NCBI GenBank assembly: GCA_024695665.1
Contig: JAILHT010000071.1
Span: forward strand, 1 to 42,355
From: Lachnospiraceae bacterium
GTDB lineage: Bacteria > Bacillota > Clostridia > Lachnospirales > Lachnospiraceae
Length of the DNA stretch: 42,355 nucleotides
Reading direction: 5' to 3'
Of the stretch, positions 6,937-15,104 are shown in pieces (the stretch's first letter is position 1; every line of letters starts with the position of its first letter). The notes beneath the pieces were generated by a model, which did not search any database, was not told the DNA's origin, and saw nothing but the letters and a program-made list of their open reading frames with translations. The position numbers were made by a program, and so were the translations under genes.

Positions 6937-7773
6937 CTAGAGCAACGCCTGATACACATCCCTTTTGCTTATTCCCCTATCCTTTGCTACCAGCTTCATG
7001 GCTTCTTTTCTTTGTATGCCCTGATTCTCATATATGGCCATGTGTTCTTCCATAGTCATATCTTCAAATTTCTTTTGCTCTTCTTTTATTATATCCTCTC
7101 TGTCTCTTCCCTCAAGGACAAGGACAAATTCTCCTTTCGGCTCATTCTCTTTATAATAAGAAAGAGCCTCACCCAGGGTAAATAAAAGCTTTTCTTCATG
7201 TTTTTTGGTGAGTTCTCTTGTGACGGTTATCTTTCGCTCTCCCATAGCTTCGTAGAGTTCCTCGAGCGTCCTAACAAGTCTGTGGGGAGCCTCATAGATA
7301 ATAATGGTTCTCGTCTCGCTTTTTAGCTCCTCCAGAATTGTTGCCCTCTCTTTTTTGTCACGAGGCAAAAAAGCTTCAAAGGCAAATCTTCTTGTAGGCT
7401 TTCCGGACATCGTAAGTGATGTTATGCACGCCGCGGCTCCCGGAAGGGAAGTCACCTCGATACCTTCCTCATAGCATATTCTGACGAGATCTTCACCCGG
7501 ATCTGATATTCCCGGTGTCCCGGCGTCTGTTATAAGCGCAATGTTTTTTCCCTCTCTCATCTTGTCGATAAGATTGTATGCCTTGTCTATCTTGTTGAAT
7601 TCATGATAACTCGTCATCGGCGTGTGTATGTCGAAATGATTCAACAGCTTTATGGAATTTCTTGTGTCCTCCGCCGCAATCAGATCCACCTCCTTAAGAG
7701 TCCTCAAGACTCTTAAGGTGATATCCTCAAGATTGCCTATCGGTGTCGCGCAGAGATATAGTTTTCCACTCAT
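6937..7773 (-). CDS. rsmI: 16S rRNA (cytidine-1402 2'-O)-methyltransferase RsmI
   Basis: 278 aa. LYLCATPIGNLEDITLRVLR (5-24), AAEDTRNSIKLLNHFDI and DAGTPGISDPGEDLVR are the tetrapyrrole-methylase-fold motifs specific to RsmI. The C-terminus (NQGIQRKEAMKLVAKDRGIS) is the helical extension found in RsmI and absent from CobA-type enzymes. It methylates the 2'-OH of C1402 in the decoding centre using S-adenosylmethionine. It lies 11 nt after the TrmN6-type gene, as yabC follows yabB in Bacillus, although the intervening GIY-YIG gene (yazA) is missing here. Confidence 0.96.
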   Translation of the reverse strand: MSGKLYLCATPIGNLEDITLRVLRTLKEVDLIAAEDTRNSIKLLNHFDIHTPMTSYHEFNKIDKAYNLIDKMREGKNIALITDAGTPGISDPGEDLVRICYEEGIEVTSLPGAAACITSLTMSGKPTRRFAFEAFLPRDKKERATILEELKSETRTIIIYEAPHRLVRTLEELYEAMGERKITVTRELTKKHEEKLLFTLGEALSYYKENEPKGEFVLVLEGRDREDIIKEEQKKFEDMTMEEHMAIYENQGIQRKEAMKLVAKDRGISKRDVYQALL

Positions 7774-7784
7774 AGTCTTTCCTT

Positions 7785-8525
7785 TTAATATCCGTAGATA
7801 TCATAGATTTCGTCTGTGTATACGCCCTTTTCTTTATATACGATCAAAGGTTTTTCCACAGTTATTCTCGATTTACCTCCCTTTACCGCGGATATCAGGA
7901 CCATATTCGGCTCTTTATCCACAAAAGGGTACACAAGTTTCATAGCTTTCGGTTCAAGCTTGTACTCCACCATCGCATGCATAATCTCTGCAAGGCGGAA
8001 CGGCCTGTGAACCATATAAAATCTTCCGTTTGGTTTTAAAATCTTTGCACTCTCCCTGAGCACATCATCGAGGGTGCACATGACTTCCCCTCTGGCGATT
8101 GCTTTCGCCTCGTTGTCGCTCTTAAGACCGTGCTCGTTTATCATATAAGGTGGGTTTGTTGTAATAACATCAAAAGAAGATGCCCCAAATATCTTTGAAG
8201 CATCCTTTATGTCACCTTCTACTATGTCTATCTTACTCTCCAGGTTATTGTAGGATACGCTTCTTCTCGCCATGTCGGCACTCTCGGGCTGAATCTCAAG
8301 TCCCGTGAAGTGTTCACCTTCGGTTTTTGCCTCCATAAGAATAGGTATGATGCCTGTTCCGGTTCCCAGATCAAGCACCTTCTCCTTCGGTTTTGCTGTC
8401 GCATAACCGGAGAGCAGTACCGCATCCATTCCAAAACAGAAACGTTTTGTATCCTGGATTATAAAATAACCGTTTCTGTTCAGTTCATCCAGTCTTTCGT
8501 TCTCTTTTAGACTAATTTCCGCCAA
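7785..8525 (-). CDS. tRNA1(Val) A37 N6-methyltransferase-like (TrmN6/YabB)
   Basis: 246 aa. An N-terminal DELNRNGYFIIQDTKRFCFG block, DLGTGTGIIPILM (SAM-binding motif I) and TNPPYM (the N6-adenine methylase catalytic motif) match the TrmN6/YfiC family, whose best-known member methylates A37 of tRNA1(Val). The family also contains less specific N6-methylases, so the exact substrate is inference. Its start lies 14 nt inside the 3' end of ricT, indicating coupled translation, and rsmI follows after 11 nt. Confidence 0.9.
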   Translation of the reverse strand: MAEISLKENERLDELNRNGYFIIQDTKRFCFGMDAVLLSGYATAKPKEKVLDLGTGTGIIPILMEAKTEGEHFTGLEIQPESADMARRSVSYNNLESKIDIVEGDIKDASKIFGASSFDVITTNPPYMINEHGLKSDNEAKAIARGEVMCTLDDVLRESAKILKPNGRFYMVHRPFRLAEIMHAMVEYKLEPKAMKLVYPFVDKEPNMVLISAVKGGKSRITVEKPLIVYKEKGVYTDEIYDIYGY

Positions 8526-9420
8526 CCTTGGATTTTCCTCCGTTATCTTCGAGTTCCGAAAGCTCTTTCATCTCCTCCGCGGAAACTTTTACCTTTTCCT
8601 TCTTTTTGCGAGGCTTAAACTTGAGCTCATCTACCGAAAACTCCTTCATCTCTTTCTCGTCCTTGGTCTCAATTATGACTTTTACTGTCTGACGAAGCAC
8701 GCTTACGGATGATACTTCACCCTTGTCTCCGTCCGGTGTCGTAACTGTATCTCCGACTCCCGGAAGCTTGCTGTTTAGGTATTCGTAGGTCTCCTGCTCA
8801 TTTTTTAAGCAACACATGAGACGTCCGCACATTCCGGATATCTTTGTCGGATTCAAAGAGAGGTTCTGCTCCTTTGCCATCTTAATTGATACGGGAACAA
8901 ATTCCGATAGATAGCTTGAGCAACAGAGCGGTCTTCCACATATTCCCATGCCGCCCAATATCTTGGTCTCGTCTCTTACACCGATCTGGCGAAGTTCTAT
9001 TCTCGTTCTAAATACTGCTGCAAGATCTTTTACTAGCTCTCTGAAATCGACTCTTCCGTCCGCTGTAAAATAAAATAACAGCTTGTTGTTGTCAAATGTG
9101 TATTCAGCCTGGACAAGTTTCATATCCAGGTTGTGCTTTCTTATCTTTTCACGGCAGATTTTGTAAGCTTCCTTCTCCTTCTGCCTGTTCTTTTCCATCG
9201 TCTCCTCGTCCTTCTCGTTCGCAATCCTGATTACAGGTTTGAGCGGCTGAAAGACTGATTCCTCATTCACTTCCCTTATACCCAAGGTCGTGGTTCCAAG
9301 CTCTACGCCTCTTGCCGTCTCCACAATAACGTGGTCTCCCGGCTTTATGGCAAAATCGCTCGGATCGAAATAATATATCTTTCCGGCATTCCTAAATCGG
9401 ACACCTACTACTTTTATCAT
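8512..9420 (-). CDS. ricT: PSP1-domain protein RicT (YaaT)
   Basis: 302 aa. The PSP1 domain holds cysteine clusters GGMGICGRPLCCSSYL and GMCGRLMCCLKNE, the iron-sulfur ligands described for RicT. In Bacillus, RicT forms the Y-complex with RicA and RicF that adjusts RNase Y processing of mRNAs and affects biofilm, competence and sporulation. The Lys-rich C-terminus (RKKKEKVKV) is a typical extension. The gene begins 1 nt after holB and its end overlaps the TrmN6-type gene. RicA and RicF are not in the window. Confidence 0.93.
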   Translation of the reverse strand: MIKVVGVRFRNAGKIYYFDPSDFAIKPGDHVIVETARGVELGTTTLGIREVNEESVFQPLKPVIRIANEKDEETMEKNRQKEKEAYKICREKIRKHNLDMKLVQAEYTFDNNKLLFYFTADGRVDFRELVKDLAAVFRTRIELRQIGVRDETKILGGMGICGRPLCCSSYLSEFVPVSIKMAKEQNLSLNPTKISGMCGRLMCCLKNEQETYEYLNSKLPGVGDTVTTPDGDKGEVSSVSVLRQTVKVIIETKDEKEMKEFSVDELKFKPRKKKEKVKVSAEEMKELSELEDNGGKSKVGGN

Positions 9421-9421
9421 C

Positions 9422-10411
9422 CTAGTTCTCCTTTATATTCCAAAGAAGCATCTCTATCGTCAGATCGAAGTTTACATTCGCTCTGAGTCTTGCTTTGGCT
9501 TTTTTAAGCGACTCTATGCAGTATTCTATTCCTTCATATGAGCGCTTGTCCGCCTGCTTCTTTATATCGTATACCTGATCCTTGAAGACCAGTCCGTTTG
9601 CGTCGGCCGAAGCCTTATATAAGAGTATATCCCTAAACCACACCATCATCAAATCAAAATAATCCGATATATTGAGTTTGTACTCCGAAATCTGTTTTAC
9701 GGCCATCGACATCTCGTACGGCTCAATATCATCCATACGTTTCATCAACTGTAAAAGCTGATCTCTCATCTCGTTGAATCTCTCGGAACCCGAAAGTCTT
9801 ATCGCTTTTCCAACATTGCCCTGTGCAAAAGCAACGCAAAGATCCGCTCTGTAATCCGGAATCTCCTTCTCCTTCATGAGAAACTTCTTTATCTTTTCAT
9901 CCGATACAGCCTTAAGATCTAGTCTTACGCATCTTGACAATATAGTCGGCAAAAAAGTCTCCGCATTGTTTGTCAAAAGCATGATGATCGCGTACTCAGG
10001 CGGCTCCTCTATTGTTTTTAAGAGAGCATTCTGCGCCTGCTCGTTCATCTTCTCCGCCTCATCGACTATATAAATCTTGTATCTGCTGCTGTACGGCTTC
10101 AGAACAATGTCATCATTTATCTGCCTTCTGATATCATCGACTCCCAAAGTGTTTGGCTTTTCATGGGATACATATATGATATCCGGCTCGTTTCTGTGAA
10201 GGCTCTGCTTACAGCACTGACACTCAAGACAAGGTTCAGGTCCGCCCTTCTCGCACTGAAGCGCCATGGCAAAACTGTCGGCTAGCATCATTTTTCCCGC
10301 GTAATCTTCACCGTTCAAAATATAAGCATGACTAACCTTGTCTGTCTTTATCGCGCCTTTGAAATATTCTATTATCTGCTCGTGTCCGACGATTTCTTCA
10401 TATACAGCCAT
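9422..10411 (-). CDS. holB: DNA polymerase III clamp-loader subunit delta'
   Basis: 329 aa. AAA+ fold: a degenerate P-loop (NGEDYAGKM, about residue 30-40), the zinc cluster CLECQCC, sensor motif VDEAEKMNEQAQNALLKTIE and the SRC motif (TILSRC). The unconventional P-loop is normal for delta', the non-ATPase stator of the beta-clamp loader. The C-terminal region (FDLMMVWFRDILLYKA) is the helical collar domain. It lies 20 nt after yaaR and 1 nt before ricT, the same order as in Bacillus. Confidence 0.95.
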   Translation of the reverse strand: MAVYEEIVGHEQIIEYFKGAIKTDKVSHAYILNGEDYAGKMMLADSFAMALQCEKGGPEPCLECQCCKQSLHRNEPDIIYVSHEKPNTLGVDDIRRQINDDIVLKPYSSRYKIYIVDEAEKMNEQAQNALLKTIEEPPEYAIIMLLTNNAETFLPTILSRCVRLDLKAVSDEKIKKFLMKEKEIPDYRADLCVAFAQGNVGKAIRLSGSERFNEMRDQLLQLMKRMDDIEPYEMSMAVKQISEYKLNISDYFDLMMVWFRDILLYKASADANGLVFKDQVYDIKKQADKRSYEGIEYCIESLKKAKARLRANVNFDLTIEMLLWNIKEN

Positions 10412-10431
10412 AATTGCCTCCGTGTGTTACA

Positions 10432-10872
10432 TCAGGTGAAAATATCGAGAAGCAAACCTTGTATCTCACCTATTTTTCCGAGAATTGAGATGTGATCCAC
10501 CTCGTCTTTTACAAGCTCTCCCGCCAGCTCGTCAAGTGTCTCATCGACAAGCTTTATTATTCCGTATACTCTGTGGCGACCTCTTCTGTCGAGGAAATTC
10601 TCACGCGAAAACTTGTGAGATCTGTTCACCACTTCATTCATGAAATCCTTTATCAATGTTCTGTATTTTTTCATGTCGCGGATATCCATGTGCTGCGCGA
10701 TTCTGTCGCCCTGCGTGGTTATCTCATCGAGCATGGTACTCAAACGCTGCTGCAATTCAGCATCGTTCACCGCACTGGCCAATGTGAATTTAAAACTTCC
10801 GTCTCCCTGTTCGACCTTCGCTCCCGCATCCGCATGCGTGACGGGCGTAGTCTCGTTTACTCTGATTTCCAT
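10432..10872 (-). CDS. YaaR family protein (DUF327)
   Basis: 146 aa. The N-terminus ([13 protein letters not shown]) is disordered; the rest is helical and charged, with [40 protein letters not shown], the conserved core of DUF327 (residue run given only to mark the position, about 75-115). The function is unknown, but it is consistently next to holB in Firmicutes. It starts 16 nt after the guanylate-kinase-like gene with GAGG before the ATG. In Bacillus the PII-like darA (yaaQ) sits just upstream; it is missing here. Confidence 0.87.
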   Translation of the reverse strand: MEIRVNETTPVTHADAGAKVEQGDGSFKFTLASAVNDAELQQRLSTMLDEITTQGDRIAQHMDIRDMKKYRTLIKDFMNEVVNRSHKFSRENFLDRRGRHRVYGIIKLVDETLDELAGELVKDEVDHISILGKIGEIQGLLLDIFT

Positions 10873-10888
10873 ACAGAAGACCTCCTAT

Positions 10889-11476
10889 TTAAAGAGCATC
10901 CTTGATATATTTTTCCACTTCTGCAACGGTATCTTCAAAAACAATATTTTCAAAACGTTTTTTCACGCCGGCTTCCTTGATCTTCTCCTCGGAAAAGTCC
11001 TCAGTGTCGGCCAAAAACCTTCTGCACATTTCCGTGTATCTCGGCTTTTCCTCAAGCTTCTCTCTGTCCAAAGCCCTCTGCAAACGGATACCGTCCTCTA
11101 CTTCTATATATATCGGAACGATTTTGTCTTCACCGTAGTATTTGTTCAGCTTTGTGAGAGTCTCAAGAGTTCCTATCATGATATAGTTTGAATTTTCAAG
11201 CTCTATCTGTCCGTCGTCCGCAGTAAAATATCTCCACGGTCCGTACACCGACGGATAGATTCTCATCTCTATGACTTTTCCGTCGTTCTCCATCTCTATG
11301 GCCTGTTCGGTAGAGACGAAATGGTATTGTTCTCCCTCTTTCTCTCCCTCACGAATAGGTCTTGTTGTGTATGATGTGACTTTTTTTAGCCCCAGGGATG
11401 TATTTTCCCTGAGCTTTCTGTATATAGTATCCTTACCTGATGAGCTCTTGCCCATCAGACAAAACAGTTTTCCCAT
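10889..11476 (-). CDS. Guanylate-kinase-like P-loop protein in the tmk position
   Basis: 195 aa. A P-loop GKSSSGKDT (about 8-16) and TTRPIREGEKEGEQYHFVS match guanylate kinase, which phosphorylates GMP. Further on it departs: the GMP-contact loop reads EMRIYPSVYGPWRY rather than the usual EVHGNYYGT form, and the normal LEIDVQG segment reads IMIGTLE, losing the usual Asp. A specialised or altered nucleotide kinase is therefore possible. It follows the decarboxylase by 102 nt, a gap large enough for an internal promoter, and precedes yaaR by 16 nt. In Bacillus this slot holds thymidylate kinase. Whether it is the cell's main Gmk cannot be told from the window. Confidence 0.75.
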   Translation of the reverse strand: MGKLFCLMGKSSSGKDTIYRKLRENTSLGLKKVTSYTTRPIREGEKEGEQYHFVSTEQAIEMENDGKVIEMRIYPSVYGPWRYFTADDGQIELENSNYIMIGTLETLTKLNKYYGEDKIVPIYIEVEDGIRLQRALDREKLEEKPRYTEMCRRFLADTEDFSEEKIKEAGVKKRFENIVFEDTVAEVEKYIKDAL

Positions 11477-11578
11477 GTTTACTCCATATTTTTATACGCA
11501 TCACTTCTGAAGCGTTTTTCCCGGTCAAAGACAGTAACTCCGACTGGGATAGCTTGTTTTTTAAGTATAATATAGCCG

Positions 11579-13012
11579 TCAAAAATCTGCAATGTAAATC
11601 AGGTCTCCATCCTCAGGCGGCAAGCCTTTCAGAGCCATTTTCAGATCCTTACATCTTTTTATCGTCTCAACGAATTCCGCTGTTATAAGCTCACCCGGAA
11701 CTATGAGCGGAATGTCCGGTGGGTAGAGGTACACGAAAGCTCCGCTGGCCTTGCCTATCGCCTCTGAAAAATACACTGCACGTTTCTTTTTCTCGAATGC
11801 CACATGCATCGGAAGGCCCGTATTTAAAGGCTTATAAGCTTTTCTCTCCTCATCCGGAGTGCTTTTTGATATTGTCTTTTTTTCTTCCTCTTTTTGACTT
11901 AATGATCTGTCTATCTCAAGGATTGCATCCTTAAGCCTCGTAAGTCCCTCATCCGTATCGCACACCGATGTCATCGCGAGCACGTACTCCGGGGATACCA
12001 TCTCCATCTCAAGATGATATTTGTCATGAAGCAATCTGTTCAGTCCCTCTGATGTTATAGGTGCATCTTTTACAGATATGACTATCTTTGACATGTCAAA
12101 ATCAAAATATTCACCGTCTTTTAGTTCATCTTTATCAAGTATACGCAAAACTTTTGTCGTCTTTATGTCCTTATAAAACCTATCCAGCCTTTTTGCATAC
12201 TCGTCAAACAGTTTTTTCCCGTCTTTCGACATCTCATCTATGCACTCTTCCATACCGGCCATAAAAACATATGACGGTGAGCTCGTCTGATAGATATCCA
12301 AAAATTTTCTTATGTCATCCTCTTCCAATAGTTCTGAGTTCAGATGCAAAAGCGCTGTCTGCGTGAGGGACGGCAGTGTCTTGTGAAGGCTTTGAATGAC
12401 AAGGTCCGCGCCCATGTCTATGGCAGACTTCGGAAATCTTTCCCCGACACTGAAATGTGCGCCGTGAGCCTCGTCCACTATAAGCGGAATACTGTATTTT
12501 TCCGTCACCTTCTTTATTCCGGCTATATCAGAGACAATCCCCTCATAGGTCGGGGAGGTAACAATCACGGCCTTCGCATCGGGATTTTCATTCAGCGCTT
12601 TCTCCACCGATTCGACTTTTATCTCTCCCTGAATTCCGAAATCACATATCTCCGGTATCACATAAACCGGATTTAATTTTCTTAAAACAATCGCATGGTA
12701 TACCGCCTGGTGCGAATTTCTCGCGACTATCACCTTGTCGTTTTCTCTCGCAACGGCACTGACCGCTGTGAGAAGCCCCGAGGTGCTTCCGTTTATGAGA
12801 TAAAAAGTCTTTTTTGTCCCATAGAACTCACTTGCCTTATTCTCGCATTCAAGGAGTATATCCTCCGGATGATGCAGATTGTCAAACCCCTCTATCTCCG
12901 TGATATCTATGCTGTAGGGATTTGGGAAATCCTCAATCTGTCTCTTGTGCCCCGGCATGTGAAACGGGTACATATCGGAGTTTGCGTATTCTGTCAGTTT
13001 TTCTCTCAGCAA
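11579..13012 (-). CDS. Orn/Lys/Arg decarboxylase family PLP enzyme (YaaO/SpeA-like)
   Basis: 477 aa from a TTG at 13012. This start has GAGG 8 nt upstream and lies 13 nt after the previous gene's stop; a longer frame to a GTG at 13063 has no ribosome-binding site and would overlap that gene. FHMPGHKR near the start, IVDEAHGAHFS and QSLHKTLPSLTQ (Schiff-base Lys) are the fold-type I decarboxylase motifs. It converts a basic amino acid (Lys, Arg or Orn) to a polyamine precursor; specificity is not readable. Residues 370-410 are a Lys/Glu-rich linker before a short C-terminal domain. It corresponds to yaaO at the head of the Bacillus cluster, but here two AbiE-like genes precede it in the same unit. 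Confidence 0.9.
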   Translation of the reverse strand: MLREKLTEYANSDMYPFHMPGHKRQIEDFPNPYSIDITEIEGFDNLHHPEDILLECENKASEFYGTKKTFYLINGSTSGLLTAVSAVARENDKVIVARNSHQAVYHAIVLRKLNPVYVIPEICDFGIQGEIKVESVEKALNENPDAKAVIVTSPTYEGIVSDIAGIKKVTEKYSIPLIVDEAHGAHFSVGERFPKSAIDMGADLVIQSLHKTLPSLTQTALLHLNSELLEEDDIRKFLDIYQTSSPSYVFMAGMEECIDEMSKDGKKLFDEYAKRLDRFYKDIKTTKVLRILDKDELKDGEYFDFDMSKIVISVKDAPITSEGLNRLLHDKYHLEMEMVSPEYVLAMTSVCDTDEGLTRLKDAILEIDRSLSQKEEEKKTISKSTPDEERKAYKPLNTGLPMHVAFEKKKRAVYFSEAIGKASGAFVYLYPPDIPLIVPGELITAEFVETIKRCKDLKMALKGLPPEDGDLIYIADF

Positions 13013-13025
13013 ATCCTTGTCCTCA

Positions 13026-13829
13026 TCAATCCAAATATCTTCCGAGTTCAGGCATCCAATCACTGAAAAACACGCTGTCGTTCTCTATAGCATCCACTAT
13101 CGGACCGACAAAGCTGTTGAATGTCGTCACTACGTTTTTCCACTCCGGCGTCTTTCTGCCGGCGCCTTTAAGATAGGTATTCCATCTTTTTTTCATATAC
13201 GGATAATCGGCATATCCCGCTATTGTATCGAGCCTGTTCTTCTTTTTATCTATTCCGGATTCATTAAATCTCTCTTCGAGGAGTTGTTTTATATGCCTTC
13301 CGTCTATACTCTCCTTCAGAAGCAGATCCATCAAAGAGTCATAACTCTCGAGATCCCTTATAAATTCGAGGTTTTTCATAATATCCACAATATTCTCGGC
13401 GATTTTATCCCAGATTACACAAGTTGCGTATTCTATTTTTTCATCACCCTCTATGGATGTGAAGGAGCTCCAAGAGACATCGTCCGTCTTGTTGTCTTTT
13501 TTGCGGAAAATAATATTCATTGGAATATGATATTTTTCCTCGTTGAACACGGCGACTATAATTATCTCCTTTTCCGATTTGCTCTCTCTGCTCGAAATTG
13601 CAACCTCCTTAATCTTTGTCAGGATATCCTCCGGAAAAGCATCCCTATATTCAAATATCAGCGAGCTGTTTCTTATCTTGTCCCAGCTTCCACTCAAAAG
13701 AAACTTCTTAGTGTCCGCTTCAGAGATCAAAACCGGCTGATCTTCTCTTTTTGACTCAAAGACCAACTTTATAATCCTCTCTCTGACCAAGCCCAAAGAG
13801 GTCATCTTTTTTGACAAAGCTTCTGTCAT
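13026..13829 (-). CDS. AbiEii-like protein with degenerate nucleotidyltransferase site
   Basis: 267 aa. The ATG at 13829 overlaps the AbiEi-like stop as ATGA and has GGAG 7 nt upstream; a GTG two codons earlier is less likely. The C-terminal half (about 145-265) resembles AbiEii/DUF1814: IAENIVDIMKNLEFIRDLES, YDSLMDLL, an LLEERF helix and YMKKRWNTYL. The N-terminal half has the expected length, but the GG(T/S)xL...DxD catalytic motif is absent; the matching stretch reads LISEADTKKFLLSG and SSLIFEYRD. If the relation is right, this is a member that has lost nucleotidyltransferase chemistry. The assignment rests on gene pairing plus the C-terminal pattern and is moderate. Confidence 0.6.
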   Translation of the reverse strand: MTEALSKKMTSLGLVRERIIKLVFESKREDQPVLISEADTKKFLLSGSWDKIRNSSLIFEYRDAFPEDILTKIKEVAISSRESKSEKEIIIVAVFNEEKYHIPMNIIFRKKDNKTDDVSWSSFTSIEGDEKIEYATCVIWDKIAENIVDIMKNLEFIRDLESYDSLMDLLLKESIDGRHIKQLLEERFNESGIDKKKNRLDTIAGYADYPYMKKRWNTYLKGAGRKTPEWKNVVTTFNSFVGPIVDAIENDSVFFSDWMPELGRYLD

Positions 13830-14452
13830 AACCACACTCCTATACGTGTCTGAACTTTTGCGCTGACCTTTCTGTACTTTGCGTACTCCAAAAGGCGCAC
13901 AATATCTTTATTTTCATCTTTTATATATTCGAGCAAAAAATCTTTAAGTATATTTCTGTCCAGTTTATCCTCATATTTTAGACACTCACAAACAAGTCTT
14001 TCCTTGTCATATATTTTAAAGGTCGCCTCGTTTATTTTTGTCGTGGTCACACCGACTTTCAAAACTTCCTCCTCGGTGTAATATGGTCTGACAAGCGGAA
14101 AATCCATCTTAAACCTCGATTTTGAAGTGTTTTTGTCTATGGCAATATGCCATTCCATAGGCTGCTCCTTGAGATAGCCGTAGGCATAAAGTGCGCTGTC
14201 CATAGTGAGAACTCCGTCCGGGAAAAAACCGGCAACTATATCCTCCTCAGGCTTGTCCTCCTTTGAGGCTGCGTAATATCCGCTTTTTAATCTGAATATC
14301 TTGCCCTCATCCAGCCACTTAACCACTCTTCTGTAATCGATTCCAAGACCTGTTATATCCGCGGTCTTTAATATTCCACCGCTTTCGGCCATCTTTTCCT
14401 TTACCGTATTAAGCAGGTATTCGTCTTTTTCGCGTCTCGTCATTTTACTCAT
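13826..14452 (-). CDS. AbiEi-like winged-helix protein (type IV antitoxin family)
   Basis: 208 aa, ATG at 14452 with AGGAG 8 nt upstream. Residues 20-60 form a helix-turn-helix, with ADITGLGIDYRRVVKWLDEG then RLKSGYYA, the N-terminal domain of AbiEi antitoxins. LTMDSALYAYGYLKEQPMEW and the ERLVCECLKYEDKLD segment fit the C-terminal AbiEi domain. AbiEi repressors bind repeats in their own promoter and oppose AbiEii. It is first in an operon with a consensus promoter and is coupled by ATGA to the AbiEii-like gene. Such pairs are normally phage-defence modules; here the operon runs on into the decarboxylase and housekeeping genes. Confidence 0.75.
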   Translation of the reverse strand: MSKMTRREKDEYLLNTVKEKMAESGGILKTADITGLGIDYRRVVKWLDEGKIFRLKSGYYAASKEDKPEEDIVAGFFPDGVLTMDSALYAYGYLKEQPMEWHIAIDKNTSKSRFKMDFPLVRPYYTEEEVLKVGVTTTKINEATFKIYDKERLVCECLKYEDKLDRNILKDFLLEYIKDENKDIVRLLEYAKYRKVSAKVQTRIGVWL

Positions 14453-14491
14453 TTTTTCCGCTCCTAAAGATAAACTGTGGTTTTCGTCTAC

Positions 14492-14520
14492 ATTATAATC
14501 ATGTGGAATTTTGGTGTCAA
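14492..14520 (-). promoter_or_regulatory. Consensus sigma-A promoter of the AbiE-like operon
   Basis: On the - strand TTGACA (14515-14520) and TATAAT (14492-14497) are exactly 17 nt apart: a full consensus match. Transcription would start about 30 nt before the AbiEi-like ribosome-binding site. It overlaps the divergent promoter at 14504-14532, so the two should interfere or be jointly regulated. Confidence 0.8.
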
Positions 14521-14532
14521 CTTGGGTATAAT
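14504..14532 (+). promoter_or_regulatory. Divergent promoter of the ArgR-like gene
   Basis: TGGAAT (14504-14509) and TATAAT (14527-14532) are 17 nt apart on the + strand. The -10 is perfect, the -35 poor. It lies face to face with, and overlapping, the AbiE-like promoter. Confidence 0.45.
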
Positions 14533-14558
14533 TTTAAAAAAGAGCCACGGGGGTTGAG

Positions 14559-15104
14559 ATGGAAGATAACAGATTTACAGACAACAGAATTTCAAAGAAA
14601 AAAGAACGCAAAAATCCTTCCAGGGAGACATGTGAATCCGCAATCCAGCGAATCCTCTTTACTGAGATTGCCTCAAACGGAGCAAACACTCACTTCAAAA
14701 AAGCCGGAGATTTTATGCCTTACTTTGAATCTCTTTACATTCCGTCACCTGCTCTTACAAAACAAGTTCAAAGAGCCGTAAATCATCTCAATTTTCCAAA
14801 GGATGAAAACGGGTTTTATATAATAGGAAAAACTGAGATTCAGATTGAGTCGGAGAATTCCATAAGAGATCTTCTCGAGGGAAGTTCTGTTACAATCACC
14901 TCATCTGAGATTCCGTCAGTTCTTTTTTTGCAGTTGCCGGTCGATCTCATAGATATTGTATCGAGAAAGCTTTTGGCAAATCCATTCATAAAAAAGCAGA
15001 TTATCACTGTGGTTAAATCTATAGATGGAATCCTCATTTTCACTGAGAATCCAGATGAATTGAAAGTATATTTGAATGATTTTATTGAATTGTCAGAAGA
15101 TTGA
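14559..15104 (+). CDS. Possible divergent ArgR-fold regulator
   Basis: 181 aa, ATG at 14559 preceded by GGGGG. A basic N-terminus is followed by a predicted winged helix in which SPALTKQVQRAVNHLNF and then DENGFYIIG fit the ArgR recognition helix and wing. The C-terminal half (about 110-178) has strand-helix patterns like the ArgR effector domain, with VLFLQLPVDLIDIVSRKLL and DGILIFTENPDELKVYL. The arginine-binding GTIAGDDT motif is not there; the matching place reads VVKSIDG. So it is either a far-diverged ArgR paralogue with another ligand or an unrelated small regulator. It is transcribed against the AbiE/decarboxylase operon from an overlapping promoter. Confidence in the fold is low to moderate. 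Confidence 0.45.
   Translation: MEDNRFTDNRISKKKERKNPSRETCESAIQRILFTEIASNGANTHFKKAGDFMPYFESLYIPSPALTKQVQRAVNHLNFPKDENGFYIIGKTEIQIESENSIRDLLEGSSVTITSSEIPSVLFLQLPVDLIDIVSRKLLANPFIKKQIITVVKSIDGILIFTENPDELKVYLNDFIELSED

Noticed and set aside
10640..11191. A 183-codon + strand open frame across yaaR and the kinase-like gene
   Set aside because: It is a shadow of two opposite-strand genes; no start signal or recognisable domain.
13017..13754. A 245-codon open frame on the + strand opposite the AbiEii-like gene
   Set aside because: It lies wholly antisense to two well-supported genes, has no ribosome-binding site and its translation shows no protein-like pattern.
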